64,000 nucleotides of DNA from Neomonachus schauinslandi (lineage: Eukaryota; Chordata; Mammalia; Carnivora; Phocidae): the NCBI RefSeq assembly GCF_002201575.2, contig NC_058413.1, positions 61,595,229 through 61,659,228 of the forward strand. Reading direction: 5' to 3'. Under the pieces are notes generated by a model. It searched no databases. It was not told the origin of the DNA and was given only the letters and a program-made list of their open reading frames with translations. Made by a program: the position numbers and the translations under genes. Of this stretch, positions 11,226-22,221 are shown piece by piece. How positions within the stretch are numbered: position 1 is the stretch's first letter; every line of letters starts with the position of its first letter.

Positions 11226-11242
11226 GATTTTTCCCTATCTTT

Positions 11243-13785
11243 AAATTGGACAGCCACATGTAGAAGAATAAAACTGGACCACTTCCTCATACCATACACA
11301 AAAATAAATTCACAACGGATGAAAGACCTAAATGTGAGACAGGAATCCATCAAAATCCTAGAGGAGAAAACAGGCAGCAACTTCTTTGATCTCAGCCACA
11401 GCAACTTCTTGCTAGACACATCTCCAAAGGCAAGGGAAACAAAAGCAAAAATGGAGTATTGGGACTTCATCAGGGTACAAAGCTTTTGCACAGTAAAGGA
11501 AACAATCAACAAAACTAAAAGGCAACCTACAGAATGAGAGAAGATGTTCCCAAATTACATATCAGATAAAGAGCTAGTATCCAAAATCTATAAAGAACTT
11601 CTTGAAAGAAGTTGCTGTGGCCCATGTCCAAGAGGTTACTGCCTATGTTCTCCTCTAGGATTTTGATGGATTCCTGTCTCACACTGAGGTCTTTCATCCA
11701 TTCTGAGTTTATCTTTGTGTATGGTGTTAGAGAATGGTCGAGTTTCATTCTTCTGCATGTGACTGTCCAATTTTCCCAGCACCATTTATTGAAGAGACTG
11801 TCTCTTTTCCATTGCATATTTTTTCCTGCTTTTTCAAAGATTATTTGACCATAGAGTTGAGGGTCCATATCTGGGCTCTCTATTCTGTTCCATTAGTCTA
11901 TATGTCTGTTTTTGTGCCAGTACCATACTGTCTTGGTGATCACTGCTTTGTAATATAGCTTGAAGTCAGGCAACGTGATACCCCCAGCTTTGTTTTTCAT
12001 TTTTAACATTTCCTTGGCAATTCGGGGTCTTTTCTGATTCCATACAAACTTTTGGATTGTTTGTTCCAACACTTTGAAAAATGTCATTGGAATTTTGATT
12101 GGGATGGCATTGAAGATACCAATTTCTCTGGGCATAGACATTTTAACAATGTTTATTCTTCCGATCCATGAGCATGGAATGTTTTTTCATTTTTTGTGTC
12201 TTCTTCAATTTCTTTCATGAGTGTTCTGTAGTTCCTAGAGTATAGATCCTTTACCTCTTTGATTAGGTTTATTCCGAGGTATCTTATGGTTTTTGGTGCT
12301 ATTGTAAATGGAATTGATTCTCTAATTTCTCTTTGTACAGTTGCATTGTTAGTTATAAGAAAGAAATTGATTTCTGTGCATTGATTTTGTATCTTGTCAC
12401 ATTACTGAATTGCTGTATGAGTTCTAGTAATTTGGAGGGGGAGTCTTTGGGTTTTCCACAGCAACTTCTTTCAAGATACATCTCCAAAGGCTAGTGAAAT
12501 AAAAGCAAAAATGAACTTTTGGAACTTCATCAAGATACAAAGCTTCTGCACAGTAAAGGAAACAGTCAACAAAACAAAGAGGCAACCCACAGAATGGGAG
12601 AAGGTATCTGCAAATGACACTACAGATAAAGGGCTGGTATCCAAGATGTATAAAGAACTTCTCAAACTCAACACCCAAAAAACAAATAATCAAGTCAAAA
12701 AATGGGCATAAGAGATGAACAGACACTTCTCCAAAGAAGACATACAAATGGCTAACAGACACATGAAAAAATGTTCATCATTAGCCATCAGGGAAATTCA
12801 AATCAAAACCAGTTAGAATGGCAAAAATAGACAAGGCAAGAAACAACCAATGTTGGAGGGGATGTGGAGAAAGGGGAACCCTCTTACACTATTGGTGGGA
12901 ATGCAAGTTGGTACAGCCACTTTGGAAAACAGTGTGGAGGTACCTCCACAAATTAAAAATAGAGCTACCCTATGACCCAGGAATTGCACTCCTGGGTATT
13001 TACCCCAAAGATACAGATGTAGTGAAAAGAAGGGCCGTATGCACCCCAATGTTCACAGCAGCAATGTCCGCAATAGCCAAACTGTGGAAAGAGCCAAGAT
13101 GCCCTTCAACAGATGTATGGATAAAGAAGATGTGGTCCATATATACAATGGAATATTACTCAGCCATCAGAAAAGGATGAATACCCAACTTTTACATCAA
13201 TGTGGATGGGACTGGAGGAGATTATGCTAAGTGAAATAAGTCAAGCAGAGAAAGTCAATTATCATATGGTTTCACTTATTTGTGGAACATAAGGAATAGC
13301 ATGGAGGACATTAGGAGAAAGAAGGGAAAAATGAAGGGGGGGAAATCGGAGGGAGTGAAGAACCATGAGAGACTATGGACTCTGAGAAACAATCTGAGGG
13401 TTTTAGAGGGGATGGGGGTGGGGGGATGGGTTAGCCCAGTGATGGGTATTAAAAAGGTCACATACTGCATGGAGCACAGGGTGTGATACAAAAACAATGA
13501 ATCATGGACTCACTACATCAAAAACTAATGATGTATTTTATAGTGACTAACATAACATAATAAAATTAAATTAAAAAAAAAGAACTTCTCAAACTGAACA
13601 CCCCCAAAAACAAAAAAATCCAGTCAAGAAATGGGCAGAAGACATGAACAGATATTTCTCCAAGGAAGACATATAAATGGCCAACAGACATATGACAAAA
13701 TGTTCAACATCACTTGGCATCAGGGAAATACAAATCAAAACCACAATGAGATAACACCAAACACTGGTCAGAATGGCTAAAATGT
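11243..13785 (+). mobile_element. Outer L1 ORF2 fragment, sense, split by an inner L1
   Basis: 11243-11603 is ORF2 in sense (AAATTGGACAGCCACATGTA ... CTATAAAGAACTTCTT). It resumes at about 13581 (AGAACTTCTCAAACTGAACA) and runs to about 13785 (AGAATGGCTAAAATG), consecutive in ORF2 coordinates. No 3' UTR follows, so the 3' part was lost. The interruption is the inner L1 at 11604-13578. Confidence 0.88.
11604..13578 (+). mobile_element. Inner L1 with 5' inversion, inserted in an older L1
   Basis: 11604-12462 is antisense ORF2, and 12463-13578 is sense ORF2 C-terminus, 3' UTR and tail (AAATTAAATTAAAAAAAA). The two arms share a short overlap: CAGCAACTTCTTTC begins the sense arm at 12461-12474 and is the inner end of the flipped arm (11604-11617 region, reverse complement). 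TSD AAAGAACTTCT at 11592-11602 and 13579-13589, the right copy merging with the A tail. The sense arm has an open stretch 12818-13180 with the ORF2 C-terminal Cys cluster (CWRGCGERGTLLHYWWEC). It is a classic twin-primed, 5'-truncated insertion. Confidence 0.9.
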
Positions 13786-13789
13786 GAAT

Positions 13790-14092
13790 TTGCCTTTTTA
13801 CCTTTCTTGTTTGTTAATTAATTTATTTTTTACTTGAATTTTGCATTGCCACCCAGTCTGACAATCTCTGTCTTTTAATCAAATCTTCAGACCCCTTTTA
13901 TTTATTTATTTATTTTTGTTTGTTTAGACATCTTTAAATTATATGTGTATATTTTTTTTAATTTAAGTTCAATTAATTAACATATAGTGTATTATTACTT
14001 TCAGAGGTAGAATTCTGTGATTCATCAGTCTTATATAATATCTAGTGCTCATTCCATCATGTGCCCTCCTCCTTAAGGTCCATCACCAAAAA
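13790..14092 (-). repeat. L1 fragments in antisense: old ORF2 N-terminus, then a 3' UTR piece
   Basis: 13835-13905 (CAGTCTGACAATCTCTGTCT) is the reverse of the L1 ORF2 start region. About 13950-14092 (CAATTAATTAACATATAGTG ... TGTGCCCTCCTCCTTAAGG) is the reverse of a carnivore L1 3' UTR. These are probably two separate insertions; boundaries are approximate. Confidence 0.6.
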
Positions 14093-14661
14093 ATTAAAAT
14101 TAAAAAAATACTAAATGATATGTATACCATGATCAGAAAACTAATTATTAGTCACATGTACTGCATACTCTGGATAAGATTATCCTTGTGGTCATCACCA
14201 ACAAGGCACAGCAGTAACTTTTGAGAGTCACTGGAAGTCAGTATTCATAAGCAGTAGTACTGTAAATAATGAATGTGTTGGATGATGCAGCATTATGAAT
14301 AATGGTGTAAATAGCATTAAATAAGTGGAATTAGGGAACTGAATAGCCAAGTAGATCTATGTTATTTTAAGTAAATAAGTTCTTAAGAGCCAGGGCATTA
14401 TAAGTGATGGCAGCACTGCTATGTTTTTCTTATCATAAGAGTTATAAAATTAACCAGGGATAGCACCTTTGACAATAAAGAACAAAAAGAGATGGTTTCT
14501 AGACCTGAGTAGGAAAAGATGGTGCCTGGACACTATAAAGAATCTTCAAATACACTGAATGGACAACAAACAAGTATGAATAGTTCCCCTCTACATATTC
14601 ATTGTATAATCTTCATTGGTATATCACTGTATCTCATATGGACTCATGGATTTTGTATTTT
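14093..14661. other. No recognisable feature
   Basis: AT-rich DNA without a recognisable repeat, gene or regulatory site. Confidence 0.5.
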
Positions 14662-14673
14662 ATTTTCAAATTG

Positions 14674-14872
14674 AACTTTTTTTAAAAGATTTTATTTATT
14701 TATTTGACAGAGAGAGAGAGTACACAAGCAGGGGGAGTGGCAGGCAGAGGGAGAGGGAGAAGTAGGCTCCCCGTGGAGCGGAGAGCCCAATGCAGGTCTC
14801 CATCCCAGGACCCTGGGATCATGACCTGAGCAAAAGGCAGATGCTTAACCAACTGAGCCACCCAGGTGCCCC
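14674..14872 (-). mobile_element. CAN SINE, minus strand
   Basis: Full length, from TTTTTTTAAAAGATTTTATT to GAGCCACCCAGGTGCCCC. The TSD is short: TCAAATTG at 14666-14673 and 14877-14884, part of the slightly longer ATTTTCAAATTG / AAAATCAAATTG. Confidence 0.9.
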
Positions 14873-15150
14873 AAAATCAAATTGTTTATATTACAGGAAG
14901 AAGACTTGTAAAAATATTTGCCTGATCCAGGAGGTATAAGACCAACTTTTCAAGGAGGCAACCATACTCCTTATAGTCCATAACAAAGGAATCAAAAGAA
15001 AATGAACATAGAAATGCCTAGAAAAACATGTTCTCTAATGTGAAAGGAAGAAATTAAGCACAATATTTATTGAACAATAAAAGTAAGCTTTTTTTGTGAG
15101 AGAAACTGAATTACCTTTAACTGGAAAACTGTGTTTAATATTACAGAAGA

Positions 15151-15340
15151 GGGGCACCTGGGTGGCTCAGTCAGTTAAGCATCTGCCTTTGGCTCAGGTC
15201 ATGATCCCAGGGTCCTGGGATAGAGCCCCACATGGGGCTCCTTCCTCAGCAGGAGAGTCTGCTTTTCCCTCTCCCTCTGCCCTCTCCCTCTCGTGCTCTC
15301 TCTTTCTCACTCTCTCTCAAATAATTAAATAAAATCTTAA
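15151..15340 (+). mobile_element. CAN SINE, plus strand
   Basis: Head GGGGCACCTGGGTGGCTCAG at 15151, CT-rich body, tail AAATAATTAAATAAAATCTT. The upstream flank AATATTACAGAAGA resembles AATATGTCACAGAAGA downstream of the following L1 (from about 15836), so the SINE's own 3' TSD seems to have been displaced by that L1. Confidence 0.9.
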
Positions 15341-15355
15341 AAAAATACGTCACAG

Positions 15356-15832
15356 TGTATCATATGACCTCACTGATATGAGGAATTCTTAATCGCAGGA
15401 AAGAAACTGAGGGTTGCTGGAGTGGGGGGGTGGAGTGAGAGGGATGGGGTGACTGGGTGATAGACACTGGGGAGGGTATGTGCTCTGGTAAGGGCTGTGA
15501 ATTGTGCAAGACTGTTGAATCTCAGATCTGTACCTCTGAAACAAATAATGCAATATATGTTAAGGAAAAAAAAGAAGAAGAAGGTAGCAGGAGGAGAAGA
15601 ATGAAGCGGGGGAAATCGGAGGGGTAGACGAACCATGAGAGATGATGAACTCTGAAAAACAAACTGAGGGTTCTGGGGGGAAGGGGGGTGGGAGGATGGG
15701 TTGGCCTGGTGGTGGGTATTGAGGAGGGCACGTTCTGCATGGAGCACTGGGTGTTATGCACAAACAATGAATCATGGAACACTACATCTAAAACTAATGA
15801 TGTAATGTATGGGGATTAACATAAGAATAAAA
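15356..15832 (+). mobile_element. Severely 5'-truncated young L1 (3' UTR mostly)
   Basis: Begins in the last bases of ORF2 / start of the 3' UTR (TGTATCATATGACCTCACTG) and ends AAGAATAAAAAAA. TSD AAAAATACGTCACAG (15341-15355) and AAAAATATGTCACAG (15833-15847), one mismatch. The left TSD overlaps the A-rich tail of the preceding SINE. The 125-codon minus-strand frame here (15370-15747) is L1 3' UTR in antisense, not a gene. Confidence 0.9.
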
Positions 15833-15847
15833 AAAAATATGTCACAG

Positions 15848-17029
15848 AAGATAAATCCTAGGTTTAAAAGTAGAAGGCAGACAGTATAGATGCACCAAAA
15901 TGTGTGGGTAATTACAATAGAGAGTTATAGCTATTAACCTGAAAGTTTGGGCTGGCGCTCCACAGACTCAAGTTAAAAAGAAGCACAGTTCCTGCTTAGA
16001 GGTTTGTTCCCTGGGTCAAGTGGTATTTGATTATTAGGCCCCACTGGCCTCTGAGTAGCATTTCAGAAGCCATTATGTTGTGACTTGGCATTAAATTTAT
16101 TCTTCCACTAGCAGTATGTGGCCATGCACAAGTCATGTGACAGCTTTGAGCCCCACTTGGCTCATTCGCAAAATGTGGATGACAGTGGAGCTGGTAGAAC
16201 TGAGTCACTGCACACAGTCCCATGATGGTACTTAGTGGGCACTAAGAGTTTTGTTTTATCTAGCCTTCTAATACCCATAGTCCAAACTATTCAATATACT
16301 CTGTAACATTTTTTTGACCCTCAAAGCCATACTTTCAAGTACTCTGAAAATAGGTATATAAGAAAACTTATGTGGTAAAATATTTAGGCACAGATATTGT
16401 TTGGGATTCTTCCCCCCTCCTAGAATTCCAGAGGAATTAAGAGGCTTATATAATGCCTCAAAAAAAAAAAAAGTCCAGAATGTATCAAAATTCCTTGTGA
16501 GAGCTTTATTTTCTATTCCAATGGTATCTGCTCATTGCTCTGTGTCAAATTCATCCCACATACCTTTCAGAGAGACAACCCCAATTATCCCTAGCCCTCT
16601 CTAAGTTCCTAAGGGACAAGAAACTGATCAAATAATTCTAATACTCCTTTTAACACCATCTTCTCCTGTCCTTGAAAAGAAAGCTATTCTCTTCCTCAGA
16701 AAACATAGTCCTCCCTGTTATCCAACTTTCAGAGCTCCTTCCTTGACACTTCTACTTTTTCAAAAGATGCTATTGAGAAAGGACCTACAGAATTCAAAAC
16801 TTTGCTTGCTTTCAGAGGTAAAAAGGTAGAGGCATAGAGAAAAAGAGGGGCTTAACTTCACTTGTCTTTCTAAAATAGAAAGAATAAAGCACAAATTAAT
16901 ACCTATCTTTAAACAACTGGAAACCTAGCATTTAATTTGCATCCCCATCTTCCTCACCCCCAACATTTATTCAAACACCAATTCTAGATTGGTAGATTCC
17001 ACTCCCATGAGTCTCAGTAACATCCAAGA
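15848..17029. other. Mostly featureless; MIR-like relic at 16110-16260 (minus)
   Basis: 16120-16200 (GCACAAGTCATGTGACAGCT ... CTCATTCGCAAAATGTGGAT) resembles the reverse of the MIR core (ctgtgtgacc...cctcatctgtaaaatgggga). Elsewhere in this 1.2 kb I see nothing beyond a poly(A) run near 16458. Confidence 0.45.
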
Positions 17030-17680
17030 TCAGGCTGTCAATCCTCACCTGGTGACTACTACAGCCTGGTAAATCATCTCCTATTTCCCTCCTGTTCTTC
17101 TCAGACCCAGGTTCCACAAAACAATGCAAATTATCTCTTCAAAATGTGAATCTGCATGTGTTGACATCCCTCCTTAAAATACCTTTGCCTCTTGTCCTTC
17201 GAATGAAGTCCCAACCCCTTACCATGACCTTTCTTGATCAGACCTATGGTTTCATCCAGCATTTTCTCTTACTATTCACTCAAGTACCTTCAACCAAATA
17301 GAAATGCTTTCATTCTTTCAGACAGAGCAGACCATTTCTTCTCTTAAACTCTGTTAAGGTTGTTCTTTAGGTCAACTGCACCCTCATACTCTGTCTAGAC
17401 AATCCCCCCCGACCCAGTTCTTTAGGCATCAGATCACCCAACACTCCATGTGAGAGGATGCTCAGGACTAATGAGATGCATGCCATGCCAGTTATTCTGT
17501 AATACTATTCCTTTCACACTTTTTAAGTATTTGTTTAGTACCAATCTTCTTCATTAGATTACAAATGTTATGAAAGAAGAAACCATCCTGTCTTATTTGT
17601 CTAGTCTAGTACCTAACATTGTGAGTATTAAATAAATATCCATTACATGAATACATGAAGGAACAAATAGCAGAATTCTT
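17030..17680 (+). repeat. L2 LINE relic, sense
   Basis: 17140-17260 matches the L2 stretch 'tcactcccctgcttaaaaccctccaatgg ... agtccttaccatggcct' (here CATCCCTCCTTAAAATACCT and CAACCCCTTACCATGACCTT). 17560-17670 carries the L2 3' end (ATTAGATTACAAATGTTATG, then TATTAAATAAATATCCATTA). No frame survives. Confidence 0.65.
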
Positions 17681-18039
17681 GATATCCTAATTATAGCCTT
17701 GTGGGTGTTACAAACAATGTTCAAATTGAAATCTATTGTAACTTGCTCATTTATTTTAATTGATTTTAATTCCAGAATTAAACCACCAAAACCAAAACAA
17801 ACAAACAAAAAAAGTCTTCAGTGTTTTCAGTCAAGGAGAAAGAAAAGACACTGACATGCTGTACTCTTTTTCTATTTCTTTTTTTAGTTATTTTTTTGGA
17901 TTAAGTAAATATTTCAAGGTCCAACACCCCTATTACAGATAACTGTCTGTGTCAAAGTAAAATTAGAGACCTATAAAGAGGCCAATTATATGGAGATGAT
18001 GCTACTGAGCAGCCAGTGGGGTAAATCTGGAATGAGTTT
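17681..18039. other. No gene; (AAAC)n-like run at 17785-17812
   Basis: AT-rich DNA with a short imperfect ACAAA/AAAC repeat. Nothing else recognised. Confidence 0.45.
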
Positions 18040-18440
18040 GTTATAAGCTGTCTGAGAAACCAGAAATTGAGAAAGTGACTTCAAATGGTTAGGAGTAAAT
18101 ACAATGCACAAGATCCCTCCCCTTTGGATGTTGTCTAAGATAATTATTCAACAGTGTAATAAAAAAGATTTCCTGTTCATTGTAACATTATCTATAAATG
18201 TAAGGGAAGCATTTTATCAATTTCACTGTCCACCATGATTTTTTAGGACTCTGAATATGAGTTGACCTTTGGAATGAGAAATTCAAGTGAATAGGAATTG
18301 TGGAATAAAATCCATGTTATAATACAGTAAACACTAAAATAACAGTGCTTTCCTAAGTTTCCTGTGCAGACCTCTTATATCAAAAGCATCCACTTGTTAA
18401 ATATACAGACTGATGGGCCTCAATTCACAACTACTGAAAA
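18040..18440 (+). repeat. Old duplicated block, copy 2, ending in a MER5A-like piece
   Basis: Counterpart of 10090-10490 at an offset near 7.94 kb. The shared order includes TGTAACATTATCTATAAATG at 18181-18200 against TGTAACATTTTCTATAAATG at 10241-10260, and ends in a MER5A-like segment (about 18355-18440, CAGACTGATGGGCCTCAAT). Confidence 0.6.
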
Positions 18441-18869
18441 AGAATCTGTGGAGATGAGGAGTCTAAAAATATGTTTTTTTCTTAACGTACAACATATTTT
18501 TCTTAATGTGTAATTTTTGTAGAAAAATACTTGAAACTATTTCAGAATTAAATGAACAAAAATACTATAGAAACTATTGACTGAAAGATTCAGTTCTGGT
18601 CTTCACATGAATTAACAGACACATGAATTAATAATCCTTATATCTTTGGAATCTCACCTGAAGTACATCTACACTAAAATATTCTGAAATTTGGAACTGA
18701 AAGACATGGATTTTAATCAACCCTAAATTTTTTGTTTAAATGTAACAAAGTATTTCCATAATCTCTGAGCCCCAAGAGCTACAAATACAAAATAAAGGAA
18801 ATAAATTCACCTCACCTGTCAGGAGACAATGTACAAGAAATGTATAGATAGTGAAAGAATGGAAGAACC
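18441..18869. other. No recognisable feature
   Basis: AT-rich DNA. No repeat or coding signal recognised. Confidence 0.45.
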
Positions 18870-19070
18870 ACAGGCTTTGTGTCAGATGGACTTGTGCTTG
18901 AGTACTAGGTTTGTCATTTAATAGCTATGCAAACTTGGACAAATTACTCAACATTTTTCAGAGTCTCTATAGAATAGATCTAGTAAGAGTTCACTGATAA
19001 ACCTATCTGAATAATTGTATGAGATGATTTGAGTAAAGGTGCTTGGTAAATGTAATTTATCATCTCTCTA
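18870..19070 (-). repeat. MIR SINE relic, minus strand
   Basis: Reads AGCTATGCAAACTTGGACAA, then TTACTCAACATTTTTCAGAG and GAGATGATTTGAGTAAAGGT, the reverse of MIR (agctgtgtgaccttgggcaag ... cctcagtttcc ... gagataat). Strongly diverged. Confidence 0.65.
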
Positions 19071-19869
19071 AAAAATAAATTTCTTTAATCTAAGTCAGGC
19101 ATACTTAAGATTCAAGAACAGAAAGCTAGAAGCTTACGCTATTCAGTTTATACTAAGGTTGCAAGGCCAATTACATCATATTGGGCATTCATTCTAATGC
19201 CCTATCCTCCAAATTTTAAAATCTTTAAATGATCTCTATTTTTTCTCTGATATATACTTATTTTCAAATAATTTTATATAGTGCTTTGCCCTTTGAAAAG
19301 CCTGCATCATGCCTTTCTTTGTAAAAACTATGCCATAAAAAAAAAACCCTTCACAGGTTTTTCTATGATAAACTGCTTTAAAATACTCTACATAAAGAAA
19401 AGTTGTATTATAATTTTAAAATTAGATGATAAACAGCAAGAGTACATCACCTGGAGCCATATATTCCAAAACATAATTGTGAACCCCAATTGATCAAAAT
19501 CAAAATGACAGAGAATATAGATAAAATACCACCTAGTTGCACTTGCCTCCCTTTAAGCAAATGCTCTTTGTTTGTCTACTGCTCAGGTGAAGCCCACATA
19601 AAACCCAAATCAAACAATTAGTAAGAGGTTCATTGCAGAATTCTTCAGTAGGCTGCAACTTATGCCCATAATTCTTAAATGAACTATATAACAAAAGGCC
19701 TTACCTTCTTAAGGTGGTCCATGAGAACCTACAAAAAGCAGAAGGACCACCTTATGTTTAAAAAGGACTCTGAAATGTTCCCTAGAAATTCAGAATGTCC
19801 AGAGATTAAACAAAATTTGCCCAACATCAAACAAATATTTTTACTAATACATAGTTCTGGCTGTGTGTG
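19071..19869. other. No recognisable feature
   Basis: AT-rich sequence. The 137-codon frame 19679-20092 runs into the L2 relic and has no recognisable domain, so I treat it as chance. Confidence 0.45.
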
Positions 19870-20250
19870 TTCTAGTCTTTCAATGAATTCACCTGATAGA
19901 TACTTTACTCAGTGTCCACATATGTATCATGGACAAGACAGAACTTACATTCTACTGGACTCTATTAAGTATGCATTGATAACTGCCTTAAAGAAAATAT
20001 ACAGAGTGTCATCACAGGGAGTAAAAGGCACAGGAGGGGTAATATCTCAGAAAGATGTTCAGGAAAAACCTCTTGGAAAAAAGGGTATTTGAACTAAAGC
20101 TCAAAATTTGAGAAGGAACTAAGTCTGTAAGGATCTAGGGAAATGATCATCCCAGGCAAGAGTGAACTCAAGTATGAGGGGTCTAAGGCAGGGACACAAT
20201 ACAGACCAATGTGAACAAGGAGGAGGGCCAGATGACATTAGAAAATTACA
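19870..20250 (-). repeat. L2 LINE relic, antisense
   Basis: Reads in reverse of the L2 3' end: TCAATGAATTCACCTGATAG, then GACAGAACTTACATTCTACT, a GTAAAAGGCACAGGAGGGGT stretch, and GATCATCCCAGGCAAGAGTG. Order and phrases fit L2 (minus), heavily diverged. Confidence 0.5.
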
Positions 20251-21354
20251 TCGCTTAAAACAAAATAGGGGTGTACCTCAGAAATATTGTGGATTTGGTT
20301 CCAGACCACCATAATTAGGCAAATATCACAACAACTAACTAAAATGAATTTTTTGGCTTCTCAATACATATAAAAGTTATGTTTACATTATACTGTAGTC
20401 TATTAAGTATGCAATAGCATTATATCTAAAAATGTATAAACCTTAATTAATAAATACTTTATTGCTAAAACTGCTAACCATCATCTAAGCTTTCATTGAG
20501 TCATACTCTTTTTTCTGGTTAAGGGTCTTGGCTCAATGCAGATGGCTGCTGACTGATCAGGGTGATGGTTGCTGAAGGTTAGGGTGGCTGTGGCAATGTC
20601 TTAAAATAAGGAAACAATAAAGTTTGCTGCATTTATTGACACTTCTTTTTAAGAATGATTTCTCTGTGGCATGCTATGCTATTTGATAGCATTTTATCCA
20701 TGGTAGAACCTCTTCCAAAACAAGTCAGTCCTCTCAAACCCTGCCATAGTTTTATCAACTAAGTTTATGTAATAGAAATATTTTGCATCATTTCAACCAT
20801 CTCCATAGTACATTCATCGGGAGCAGTTTCCATTTCAAGAAACCAATTTCTTTGCTCATCCATAAGAAAAAAACTCCTCATCTGTTCAAGTTTTATCATG
20901 AGACTGTGGCAATTCAGTCACATCTTCAGACTCCACTTTTAATTGTAGTTATCTCGCTATTGCTACCACATCTGCTCTACCACATCTGTAGTTATTTCCT
21001 CCATTAAAGTCTTGAATCCCTCAAAGTCATCTATGAGGGTTAGAATCCATTTATTATAAATTTCTGCTCATGTTGATATTTTGACCTTTTCGCATGAATC
21101 ACAAATGTTCTTACTGGCATCTAGAATGGTGAATGCTTTCTAAAAGGTTTTCAATTGACTACCCAGATCTGCCAGAAGAATCACTATCTATGGCAGCTAG
21201 AGCCTTACAAAATGTAATTCTTAAGTAATAAGACTTGAAAGTCAAAATGACTCCTTGATCCATGGGCTACTGGATGGGCATTGTGATAGCAGCCATGAAA
21301 ACATCCATCTTGTTGTGCATCTCCAACAGAGGTCTTAGGTGACCAGGTGTACTG

Positions 21355-21915
21355 TCAATGAACAGTAATATTTTGAAAGAATTTTTTTTTTTTGGAGTAG
21401 TAGGTCTCAACTGTGGGCTTAAAGTATTGAGGAAACCACATTGTAAATGGATGTGCTATCAACCAGATTTTCTTGTTCCATTTATAGAGCATAGGTAGAG
21501 TACATTTAGCATTGTTATTAAGTGTTCTAGGATTTCTGGAATGGTAGAAAAGCATTGGATTCAACTTAAAATCAACAGCTACATTAGCCCCTAGTAAGAG
21601 AGTCAGCCTATGCTTTGAAGCTGTGAAGCCAGGCAATGACTTTTCATCTCTAGCTATGAAAGTCCTAGATGGCATCATCTTCCAATATAAGGCTGTTTCA
21701 TCTACATTGAAAACCTTTTGTTGAGTGTAGCCACCTTCATTCATTAATCTAGCTAGATCATCTGGATAACTTTCTGCAGCTTCAATATCAATACTTACTG
21801 CTTCACCTTGCATTTTGATGTTACAGAGATGGCTTTTCTCCTTAAACTTCATGAACCAATCTTTGCTAGCTTCAAACTTTTCTTCTGCAATTTCCTCACC
21901 TCTCTCAGCCTTCAT
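21355..21915 (-). pseudogene. Tigger1 transposase fragment (DDE, pogo class)
   Basis: A 186-codon open stretch of the ancient cut-and-paste transposase. It covers the end of the CENP-B-like DNA-binding region (KDWFMKFKEK) and the start of the catalytic domain, where FNVDETALYWKMMPSRTF holds the first catalytic Asp. Just past its end, another frame at about 21330-21360 encodes LLFIDSTPGH, the second DDE box with N changed to S. The ORF therefore ends by frameshift. Upstream and downstream transposase sequence is further degraded, and the L1 at 22222-23937 separates the element's 5' part. It is not expected to be functional. Confidence 0.85.
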
Positions 21916-22221
21916 GGAATTAAAGAGAGTTAGGGCTTTGGTCTGGATTAAGCTTAGGTTTAAGGAAATATTGTGATTGGTTTAATCTTCTATGTAGACC
22001 ACTAAAACGTTTTCCTTATCAGCAATAAGCCTGTTTCACTTTTTCATCATTTATTTATTCACTGGAGTAGTGCTTTTAATGTCCTCCAAGAACCCTTCCT
22101 TTGCAACCCCACAACTTAGCTAACTGTTTGGTACAAGAGGTCTTACTTTTAGTCTCTCTTAACTTTTGACATGTATTCCTTACTTAATCATTTTTAGTTT
22201 TTTATTTAAAGTAAGAAATAT

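Noticed and set aside
19679..20092. 137-codon frame
   Set aside because: Crosses into an antisense L2 relic, has no recognisable domain, and is explained by chance.
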